The notes under the pieces are model-generated. The model did no database searches. It saw nothing but the letters and a program-made list of their open reading frames with translations, and was not told the origin of the DNA. From assembly GCA_022266195.1 (NCBI GenBank), contig WHVY01000001.1, positions 20,088,001 to 20,152,000 on the forward strand: DNA of 64,000 nt. Reading direction: 5' to 3'. Every line of letters begins with the position of its first letter. Position 1 is the first letter of the stretch. Below are positions 27,801 to 39,800 of the stretch, piece after piece. The position numbers and the translations under genes are program-made. Source of the stretch: Tetranychus cinnabarinus (Eukaryota > Arthropoda > Arachnida > Trombidiformes > Tetranychidae).

Positions 27801-30800
27801 GAGAAAAGTTAACATCTTTTGTTTCATCACAACTTTTAGACACAATAATTTGAGTTTCCCTTGAGCAACATTTTCACCATTCGTCTCATTAAAAGTCACC
27901 AACAGCTTAGTCACTTGGCAGAGACGAAAAACTGTGGTTAGTCAAAATCAATCATTCGACAAGGAAATTGCAATGTTCGAAGAAAAATTTTCTCGAAAAT
28001 CTGTCAAAATTTGGAAATTCATTTTTTCCATTTTCTTTTCTTCTCCAGGAACTTCAAGAAGCATATCTGGACGTGAGTGATATTCTTGCCTGTTCAATAC
28101 ATTCAGCTGCCGAGTTTCTGACAAACAAGGTAAGAATCAAACTCGAAGATCGTTAAATGTCAAAGAATCACATTTTACGAATCAAAAGTATTTAATGGAA
28201 AAGTTTATTTTTCATTATTCGATATTTCATTTGAATAATAATGGGAATAACAATTATTATCTAAATTGAATTTTGATGAACAAGGGAATGAAAAATGTTC
28301 ACATTTGCCTTTAAAAGTGCTATAACTTTACCATAATATGATAATGATGATAATAATAATCAAAATTGTTAGTTTATCAAACTTTTTATACTTTTAAATT
28401 TGTTTTTTTCCTTTCAATGAAATTCATCCATTAACAAGTAACAACTTGAGTAACGATTTTTGTGAAGCAAAATTTATAAATATCAGAATTGGACAAATAA
28501 GTCGGTGAAATAATTGGAAAAGAAATGCGGAAAAAGAAACAAGTGCTTGAAAGAAGTTCAGATTATTCAGTTTTTTTTCTGTTGTTATCAGTTTCTTTAG
28601 TTGATAGTCAGTCTTCAAGTTGAAGTTATTAGTTGAATGAAAATTGAATTGAAATGCATTAATATGTTTGAAGGTTAATAAATATGGAATGACTTGAATT
28701 TATTAGCTGCCAATGGTGATTCATTTGAATAATATGAATAACATTACGAGATGAAAGAGAAACTTATTAATATTGAAATAACACGATTGTGATTCTCATC
28801 GAATTTCCATTAATTCTATATTCTTCTCATAAATCGTAAAATTTGAACATTTATAATGATATTAAAGGTAGAAATGAGGCGAAATCAGTTTTCATTTTTC
28901 CCGATATTCTATTAGTTGGCGATTTATCATGTAAAAATGAGAATCTAAATTATGCATCGAGTTTAACGAAATGTTTATTGTTGATGAAAATTCATTTTTT
29001 TGTGGACAAAATAGACAATTGTGGAAATTTTGGATTGATTATTCTCAAGTCCATGCTGAAATCTGGAGTGAAATGAAGACAAATGAGAATAAGGAATCTC
29101 TTTTTAAGATGAATTGATAATCGATAAATAAAACTCTAATTTTACTAAACACTAAATGTTCCATTTTTAGAAATTTTCATCCAATGCTTTTCACCAGAAC
29201 AAGTCCAGAACGACTCGTCACTTTTTTCGATAATTTTGCCCAAATTTCTCTGAATTCAGCCATATTCGAAGCTATATTGTTTCGCTTCATATATTGCCCA
29301 GGACGATCTTCGGAAAAACCATAAAATGAATATACATGTAGCTATTGTGACTAGAGTGTGGAGATCAGCAATAAATGGGACCGACGAAGAGCTCAGCCTG
29401 GTCAGACTGATTTAACCAATGGTAGACTTAGAGAGGTGGAAGTTGAAAGTCGATTTCTAAGTGATTTTCATCGAAAGTGTTATTCAACTTAATCTTTTTC
29501 TTAAGATCGTCAGCATCGATACTTTTGTTTGCAAATAACTTTCCATGTTCATGATACTAAACCTGAGTTATTATCATTGCAACTTATAATCTGAGGTTGT
29601 CTCTTTGAGCAAACAGAACTTTTTTTTGCTTCCAAAGCTCAAATAACTACTCGTGTTGAGCAAAAAACTATCTGTTTAGTCTAATCAATCATGGCTGATG
29701 ATCGATCAAGCTGAAGATCGTTTGAGATGCAATTATAAATGAACAATCTTTAATTTACAACTCTCTACTTAATCAACTATTGTAATCATCGATGAGTTGA
29801 CCTTGATAAATGAGGTAAGCTTACTTGATAGGTAAAGATTATCAATATTTTTTTCTTCAATTCTTTTCTCTTTTCCATCTGTTGGTTAAAATAAAAGAAT
29901 CAATATACTCGCAAAAGAGTGCAGAAGCAAAAAGCATTTTATTCATTAGTTTAAGTTCTTTAAATAGTAAGGTTGAAAGGTTACACTACGAGGACTCATC
30001 ATGGTCAAACCCAATGAGGACTCACAATGAGATCCCACAATGAGATCTCAGATTGAGATCTCAGCTTCTAAGCAGCTTATTAGCATGAGCCGATTAGAGA
30101 CGAGCGTTACTTTCAATACTCCCACTCGTGAGTCTCTTAATTCCAATTGTAGAGCAGCATCGATTAAACGCTTCTGAGCAAAGTGGTTTTGTCAAGAAGT
30201 CCGCCGCTTGCTTATCAGTAGGTACATAGACAACGTCCATCTCTCCGTTCTCACGAACATCTCTAATAAAGTGATATCGAACATCGATATGCTTTGTTCG
30301 TCGGTGTAGGACTGGATTCTCTACCAATTTGATTGCGCCTTGGTTGTCACAGTGCATTATAGTTGGACTGGTTTGATGAGATCCCAATTCTTGTAATACT
30401 TGACGGCACCAGATTATTTCTTTAGTACACTCAGCCATTGCCATGTATTCGGCCTCCGTTGTGCTTTGAGCAACAACTTTTTGAGATCTCGAAGCCCACG
30501 CTATCGGTCCACCATTCAGTAAGCATACGTATCCAGTAACTGACCTTCTGGTCATCAAGTCAGCAGCATAATCACTATCACAAAACGCTGATAGATTTAA
30601 AATTTCAGCTTTACCAAAAGTTATTCCATGAGTCTTTGTAGCTTTAAGATAGCGTAGAATTCTCTTAACAGCTTTCCAATGTACAGCATTGTAATTACTA
30701 CAAAATTGAGAACACTTAGAAACAGCATACATTATATCGGGCCTTGTCGTAATAGCTAGATACATCAAGGCTCCCACTGCCTCTTGGTAAGGTACATTCT

Positions 30801-33800
30801 CTTTATCCATGTCTTCAGTGACTTCCAATTTTTGATTGACATCACTCGGTGTTTTAACTGGGTTGCATTGCTCCATATTGAACCTAATCAATAGTTTCTC
30901 AATGTAATGAGGAGAGCTCAAAATCAGACTGCCATCAGTATTAGTCATTTCAATACCAAGGAAGTATTTGGGATCTCCAATTGTCATCTCAAAATGAGAT
31001 CTCAAATATTTCAACACTTTATTCAAGTACTCCTTATTTGTGCTGCAAAGCAAACCATCATCAACGTAAAGAGCGAGAATGGATCGGGAACTCTCAGCGA
31101 ATGAAACATAGGTACCTTGATCCGATTCCAGTTTCTTGAATCCGAAGTTCTTTAGAAAAGAAGAAAACTTATGGTTCCACTGTCTCGGAGCCTGTTTAAG
31201 ACCATAGAGACCTTTAAGTAACTGGCAAACTTTACCCTCTTTTTCGATGAATCCAGGAGGCTGCTCCATAAATAAGACTTCCTTGAGATCTCCATATAGG
31301 AACGCAGTCTTAACATCGAATTGCGATACTTCCATATTGTAATATTTAGCAATAGCCAAAACCATTCTAATTGTTTCGTATCGTACGACTGGAGCGAATG
31401 TATCACTATAATCAGAGCCATACTTCTGGGAAAAACCTTTAGCTACAAGTCGAGACTTGTATTTATTAACTGATCCATCTGGGTTCTCTTTAATTTTGAA
31501 TACCCATTTGCACTTTATGGCTGATCTTCCAGCTGGTAAATCAACTAACTTCCAAGTGTTGTTTCTCTTCAACGATGATATTTCTTCCTTCATCGATGCC
31601 ATCCAGGTTGATGCACTATCACCACTCAAGGCTTCTTCTATTGTCAGCGGTTCATCTACTGAAGCTATGAGGCATAGATAATTCTTCGGTTGTCGAATGC
31701 GAAGGTTGTAAGTATCTCCATTAACAGCACTGAGATCTCCACTTGAGATCTCAGCTTGAGATCTCGAATTGAAGTCTCGATCTGAGATCTCGACTTGAGA
31801 TCTTGAATTGAGATCTCCACTTGAAATCTCATCTTGAGATCTCGAATTGAAATCTCCATCTGAGATCTCGACTTGAGATCCCGTATTGAGATCTCCATCT
31901 GAGATCTCGCTTTCAGCAATACTGCTTAAAGACTCATTTATTATGGTACTTCCATCATAATCAGTATTCTGTGCTGGATCATTGAGATCATCATAACAGA
32001 TCGCAACAGTTTCCTGTCGTTCAGGAGGCGAGATATCTAGTGTCTTGTCACTATCTTCAACAAATTTCACATGTCGAGCAATTTCAACCTTGTTACACTG
32101 TGGAAAAAAGATCCTGTAGTTCTTTGAAGAATCAGTATAACCGACGAGTATTCCTTTTCTGCTCTTTGGATCCCACTTCTTACGTTTCTCAGCAGGAACT
32201 AGGGCATATGAAGTTATTCCAAAAGGTTTCATATGATCTAAGCACGGTGGTCTTTTAAACCATATCTCAAAAGGACTTTTATCACAGTTCTTCTTGGGAG
32301 CTCTATTTAAGCAATAAGCTGCAGTATTCAAGGCTTCAGCCCAGAGCTTTTTCGGTAGACCTTTGGCAAACAACATTGATCTAGCTAGATCAGCAAGTGA
32401 TCGATTATCCCGTTCCACCTTGCCATTCTGCTCGTGTACATAAGGGACTGTGAATTCATGCTGGATCAAATTTTCAGACAAAATGCGTGAGATCTCACTG
32501 TTCTTGTATTCAAGACCATTATCACTGCGAAATCTTTTCACTTGATTGCTGGTTTCCATTTTCACTTCATTAATCACTTTCGGAAGTAGTTTTGAGATCT
32601 CATTCTTTTGTCTCATAAAGTACACCTTTCTATAAGAGCTAACATCACACTTGAAGACGGCTGCATACCTCGAACCAGAAATCGAAGTTGTTTCCATTGG
32701 ACCCATCACGTCACTATGTAAAAACTCTCCGGGTAAATGCGTCTTCGGCGATGATGGTTCTTTGAACGAAATTTTAGTCTGTTTACCGAGAGCACAGCCA
32801 TGGCAAAAGAATTCACTTCTCTGCCTTTGAATATCAGCAATCTTTGGTATCATCCCAAGTTGACTCATTTTAACAACTCTATCCACACCGATATGTCCCA
32901 TACGCTGATGCCATCCAAGGAGTGAATTACTTGAACAATGCGATACGAGTAACATCGAATTTGCATTCTTAGGCTTGATACATAAGTTATACATGTTACT
33001 ATTCTTGTTTCTAACTCCTAAAATTAAAGTTGTCCCATTTTGAGATCTCACGTTGATCTCATCTCCTTTGGCCACTACCTCAAGACCCTTTTTGGTAAGT
33101 TTACCAAGCGATATCAGATGAGGAACAGACAGATTTGGCACATGTCTTACATCTAAAAGATAATTGTCCTTCCAACGTTTGCCATCAAACGTCTCGACTG
33201 GAACACTTCCAATACCTATGGCTTCAACTGAGTTGCCATCACCGATTTCAAACTTCTCTTTCGGCTCGAGAGCTTTGTAATTGCTGAACAAGCTCCTATC
33301 CCGAGCGAAATGATGTGATGCCCCTGAGTCCAAGATCCATCCATTATTTGAGATCTCAAAATGAGATCTCACCATTAGACCAAATCCTTCTTGAGGCTTC
33401 TTCACTTTAACACAATCCCGTTTGAAATGGCCAGTTTCACCACAGCCATAGCACTTGTAGAGCCTTCGCTTAGGCCTACGACTCTTATTCTTTTCTTTGA
33501 TCACCAATGCTTCACCATTGATTTTAGAAGAGTCACCATTTATCTCCTTTTCAGCAGCCAACAGTTGTGCTTGTAGATCTTCCAACCGTAACTTGAGACC
33601 TCCAATCGTACCAAGTCGCCACGACGTCCTGAATGAATCATAAGATTTCGGCAGATCATTCACAATTTTTGCCATAATTGTTTCTTGAGACGGTTCCTGA
33701 TCCAAGTCTTTCATTTGCTTCATTATCATTGAGATCTCACTCAGATAGGCACTAACAGACATTCCACTTGTGAATTTCAATTCATGAAAGGCTTGAGCAC

Positions 33801-36800
33801 AGAGATACTTGTTGGTCACCGAAGATTGTTCCCGATAGTTTATTATCGCCTTCCAGACTTCAGAAGCACAAGAGCACGGACGAATAAGCGCATGATGTTC
33901 CTCATCCAGAGTAACTGATATTAAACAGCGAGCTTTCGCGTCCTTCATCTTCCATTCTTTTGCAGTTTCATCAGTTTTAACTTCGTTTCCCAATACGATA
34001 TCCATTAAATCTCTAGATTCCAATACCGCTGAGATCTCGTATTTCCATCTCTGAAACGTTGAAGAAGTCAGAGTAGCCACACGGACATTTTCTTTTTCCA
34101 TGACGATGAGATCTCAAACACAAACTTGAAAAACAGATTTAAGTTAACTAGGTCGTATAATTATTGAAAGTAAAACTAAATACAATTCTTTTAATTAGTA
34201 CAAGTGTACTGGGCCCATAACCTGTTGGTTAAAATAAAAGAATCAATATACTCGCAAAAGAGTGCAGAAGCAAAAAGCATTTTATTCATTAGTTTAAGTT
34301 CTTTAAATAGTAAGGTTGAAAGGTTACACTACGAGGACTCATCATGGTCAAACCCAATGAGGACTCACAATGAGATCCCACAATGAGATCTCAGATTGAG
34401 ATCTCAGCTTCTAAGCAGCTTATTAGCATGAGCCGATTAGAGACGAGCGTTACTTTCAATACCATCTTTTCTTGTTGAACCCTCATCTCTATGAATCACC
34501 CAGATTACATGATGCATTGCATTTGATAATCAACAATGATAATATTCAGCCAACAGTCCAAATTATTGAACTGTCTATTCTCGATTGTTCTAGTTTTACC
34601 TTTGAACTATTCCAAGTATTATTACTCTTCATGCTGATCCAACAGAAACAGAAACAAAAAAGGTTGTTGAATGAAAGACAAAAGTGAGAGAGCAAACAGA
34701 AGCAACCCTGAGATTTCATGAGGTAGAATGAATCTTGAATAAGGCTTTTTTGTCAGCATCAGTAAATGACATTTGTCCTGTGATGACATGAATTGTATGG
34801 TTAAATGATGAACAGGCAAAAAAGAGTTGAAAGACAACAATATTATAAACAGTGAGAGTTGAAGTCGAGTTTAGTCAATTGAATAACTTGGTATAAAAGT
34901 GAATTTCAGTTAAACCATTTAGCCTTTCTGTGACTGTTTCAAAAATGATAACAAACAAGTTTCATAAATGAAACAGAAAATGTCACTTCATTTGATTAAA
35001 CAAAAATGTTGACTGAACAAAAATTTACTAGATTACAGGGAATGATAATAAATGGATAAAATTGCATCAATGGCTTTTCTTTCCTCTTCACAATCAATTA
35101 ATCAATTACTTTATAATCTGTTGATTGAGGAAACAAGATGAACTTGTAAAATTAATTATTCAAGTGAATGGAGAAGCACAAGATTAATGCTCAATAGTTG
35201 ATAGATTGGCTAATCAAACGTGAATCAAGCCAAAATTTTGCATCCATTGTTCAAGAGTTGATATTTCCAACGCCTCTTCCTTTGAATTCATATTAAACTC
35301 AACTGACGATTCAGCATAATATTAGATCATATCTGCATAGAACCTAAGGTCAAAAATAGCAATCAGTTTCAAAGAATGAATGAATGGATTAAACTCAAAT
35401 ACCTGTTAACATAATTAACAGATTCACGATAATTCAATATCATGGTGTTATGGCACTGAACACCCCTGTTGCCATTTGCGTGTTCAACTAAAGTGAATTA
35501 AATTAAATTTTGCACAAAATGAAAGATCCGAGTAAATGTCCACTTATAAGGTAATCATCTATCATTCAGTCTGTTCATTGTGTGTTGATAACCTTGAATG
35601 AAATGGGCATGTTAATGATGATGCATAAAAGGTTGGGAAAAAGGTGAAAAGTAGAAGGAAAAAAAGGGAAAAATAAAATGTGTAAACTCAATCAATCACG
35701 ATGATTCCCAGTGAGAATCATCTGATGAAAACTTTTTTCAATGGAAAATTTGAAAGCTGACAAAATTTGAATTACAGGAAAATGATAAGTATTGTGTTGA
35801 GATTAATGTTTACATTTTTCCTATTACCTTTTCATCCTTAACCAAGTCAACTTTTAAAAATACTAATATTGCCAGTAAATATTGCTCAGTAAACAGAAAT
35901 TCCAAAGACTGAATAATTTGCTGATCCTTTGCAATACTTGCATCAAAGGTGTCCCACGAAGGAAAGCGTTTCAAATAGCTTTCCATCATTTTCATTGCCC
36001 AATAGACTCGACTAAAGTCTACATTATCCAACCTCTGACTAAGGTTCATTGCCTAACCTAACCCAACCTAACCTAACACACTCAGCAGGACAAGAAATAT
36101 GACCGTCATGAGTATACCTTTGACGATTAAAGTTGATTTCGTTCTCATCTCTTTACTTTCAACTTTTAACTCATAGTTTAAAGCTATAAAGTCAACTTTG
36201 GTTCACCCAATGATTCACTGAAATTAATTTGTTGCCTCATTGTTGAGCAATTTAACAGTTTACTGAACATTTTTGTTTATTTAAAAGCAACTTTGTCTCA
36301 CAACTTTGTCAGACTTTTGACTCAAAACTCAACGCTTTTTTTGGTTAACTCGTTAGTCTGTTTGCTTTAAAAGATTCATCATCGGTTTATTTTGTTGTAA
36401 CAATTGTTAAACTTGAAACAATCAATCTTTTTCAACTCTTGTAATTGATTTGATTCTAATCAACATTTCATTTTAAATGATAATTTCGAGTCAATTTGTT
36501 TCCATTAAGAGTTGAACTTGCACCTGAATGTAGCATGATTGTTTCCCTCTCATCTCTGCCTTCTGGTTCATCTTTTTTATTCACTTGCAAAAGTTTGATA
36601 ATGAACATTACCTTGAACTTCATTTCGTCTTGTAGTTGAATGTAATAGCTTAGGACAGGTTTTGTTTCCCAATCAAAATGGTCAATTTATCTTGTCCTTT
36701 GTTGCTCCTTTCACTCACCTTGTTGCTGTTTCTCGAGATCAATTTTTAATCCTTTTACTGTTCACCTTTCCGGATCACAATTTATCATTTGATAAAGATC

Positions 36801-39800
36801 GCGATACTTGCAAGTAAACTTGAATTGAGAGTAAAATTAGAAGAAAAATTATAAAGTTATGAAGTGATTGAAATTCAATGGAAAAGTTGCCTTTAAATGT
36901 GCACAATTTACCATTCAATGAACCATTTAATGTCCTTTTCGTCGTATTTGTTCAATTGATCGACTCTCAAGTTTTGTGTAAACTCTCAATAGATTCAACT
37001 CACAAAACAAACGAAACAAATCCATAACAGTTTATCTGCTTTTAAAGTTTCTCACGTCACAAAAGACAACAAGATTTGTTGAATTGCTATTAATAGTTTA
37101 ATGCAACTTTTCAATTGAATTTTCATGTAGAATTGAATTTCTTTAAAGAAACTGATAAAATTGATCAACAGCAATCTACATTAAGAGACAGTAATGTAGT
37201 TAAAACGATGACAAAGGTGAAGTTGAAGTTGAAGGAGAAACGTTTAAATGAGCAAAAATAAAGTTAACGAAAAGGTAAAGAAAAAGGTAAATCGAAATTT
37301 TGTCCTCCAGGTAAATATTGATCTAATGAGAACAATATTGTTGTTGAACATTTTTCGATAATCATTATGATTGGACTGTTGATGTAATGGTTATGACAAG
37401 AGTCAATATATGAACATAATCTGACAAAATTCTGGTTCAGTTTAGACACATTTTCCCCTCGTCTTTCATTCAGTTAATGATTCATCGAAAGGTTGAGAGG
37501 AAACAAAATAATGATAACAAATGAAAGTGAGCAGAGAGAGGAAAAAAGATTGAAAAAATGGAAAAAAAACTAAAATCTTTTGCGAATATTTATTAATAAC
37601 TTTTTGCTCTCTTTTTTTGCTCTTCTTTCCAATTGCATTCTGATATTGATTTGGAATGAAAAGTGCAACTTGAAGGTGCTCAGAAGATGAGACTAAATGG
37701 ATAGTAATGATGATCTGCTGTTGTTGAATGGAAGGATGAAGAGATGAAAAAATGATGAAAATGGTGATTTTGATCGATAGATTGGCATTGAACTTGTTTG
37801 GATTATGGATAACGATCATGAAATAAGAATGATGAAAAAATGATTCTTCTTTTTTCTCATGCTCGCCCATTGTTTTCTTGTTCAATCTTGCGTTTTTTTT
37901 CTGATCTTCATCTTTTTCTTTACTTTGCTCATTATGCTTTCAGTGTCGATAATTTGAGTTTTGTTGACTAAAAAATTCAATTGTTTGCTCAGTCGTTGGT
38001 ACGAATAAATGGATTGGTTCAATTAACCAATAAAAGAGCTTTTTTCGTCATGAAAAGTTATTCTTACTTTATTGATCAGATTTCATTGTTAACATTGTAA
38101 GAACAAGAAAATTTAGATAATTCTATTGATATTAACAATGGTGACATTTAGTGAAAGTTTCATTGCTAATGCACTCTTGTTCATCTCATTACATGTTACA
38201 TATTTCACTTGAACAAATTTCAACCTTGAATAGGTTAATTCACTTAGTGAAATTAGTCTAATCAAGTGTTTATCTCAGTCGGTAAAAGTGACATAATTTT
38301 CTAACACAACTCGAGTTATCTTGTTCTGCTGAGCAAATGATCTGAGCATTAATGATGATCCATTTAGATTCAAGTTAATAATGACATTTTCTAATGATTT
38401 CGTCTCAACTATCAACTGAGCTGATGGAAGATACTTTATCTCAATATGAAACATATAGATTGAATAGTGATAGAAATCGAGCAATATTCTAACAACTGAA
38501 TCAAGAACTGATTATTTTCAATCGAAGTAGCTGTTACATCGCTAAGTGAAAACTGAAAGTTGCTTAATGAGCTGCTATAGTAGTTGACGATTATTCTGTG
38601 TAATAGTTGAAACGAAGAGACATCATTGATTTCCATGTTTTGCAACACTTTTAGATGATCCTAGTGAGATGAAGTCAATTATGAGCATAAGTGACATTTG
38701 AGCAAAAGTTTTGACTCTTTGCTACCCACAACTGTGCTATAGACGGGTTTATGAGAGAATTGATGTCAGTGTTTCAAACCAAGAAAAGTCAAGTTGAACA
38801 GGATTGTATTGGAGCAGAACGAGTTAAGTGACACTCTCATTGCTGTCTACAGAATTTACTCATTGGAGAATCGTTAATTTCCGAAAAGTATTGGTTTCGG
38901 TCCTTTCTCACATGAAAATGATACTCTTCAGCTTGTCAGCTGGGAATAGATAATTCATGCAAACTTTTTGAAACCATTAGTCTTTTAATGACTTCAATCC
39001 GATCACAAATTCGAACATTGATAACATTGCCGAGACTTATTCGAGATCGCATTTTCTCATTAGAAACAAAACTGTCAACCAGCAAGATTTTACACGAAAA
39101 ATACTTCAATTTGGCAAACTGAAATCTAGCTTCCCTGTCATGAATTAAATATTCTGTAAATTTTCATGAAATATAAAAGCTGGTAGAGACAAAGATTTTA
39201 AGAAATTAGAAATGAAACTGGAAAATTGTGAGAGAAAAACAAATCAAAAGTAAAGTACAAACAATGTTCATCTAGTCGAGTATTGATACAGAAAGTAAGT
39301 GAAAGAGTATTAATGACATTATTTTTGGAAAACAGAATTTGATAGTTGCAGAAAAGAGCACACCATGAAAAGGAAACGAAAGGTTTGAAGAAGCAAAGAC
39401 AATCCTTTTTTGTATTCTTTCTTCTTGTTGCTGTTATCGTGATTCGAAAAAATAATGTCCATTCCCTGATAATCAATGTTTACTCTTGTTACTCCTTACC
39501 CATTAGTTGATCTTGAACAAGTAAACCAACAAACTTAATCGTCAATCCTTTTGGCACAGTTGCTACATGATGAGAAATGCCGAAATGTGATGGCAAAATT
39601 ACTCAAATCAAATTCCCAGTGCTTTTCACTCCAAGATGATGTTCATGAGACGAGATAAAAACAAGTTGCAATTTCCATTTGATTTTAAATCTTGCAATTA
39701 TCATGACTCGTGGAGCTCAAGTCAGCCAGAATAACTGAAAAACAGATAACTATTGAGATAATGTATCATTTATTATCATTTATATTATTATTATCATCAT

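Larger units (their letters stand above)
29880..34461 (-). mobile_element. Full-length Ty1/copia LTR retrotransposon
   Basis: 4582 bp, antisense to the host STAC-like gene. The two 239-bp LTRs (29880-30118, 34223-34461) look identical, and CCATC flanks both sides (29875-29879, 34462-34466). In element orientation: 5' LTR, primer site complementary to the tRNA-iMet anticodon arm, one gag-pol frame of 1335 codons, a purine tract, 3' LTR. The order protease-integrase-RT-RNase H identifies Ty1/copia. Identical LTRs and an open frame suggest recent insertion; activity is not shown. Confidence 0.97.

Noticed and set aside
31665..31919. 84-codon minus frame with RSQMEISIRDLK repeats
   Set aside because: Out-of-frame reading of the 39-bp tandem repeat in the copia gag-pol, not a separate protein.
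37466..37885. 139-codon minus-strand open frame
   Set aside because: Low-complexity Phe/Ile/Ser/Gln content typical of AT-rich antisense, no domain, no splice or promoter context; lies in a large STAC-like intron.
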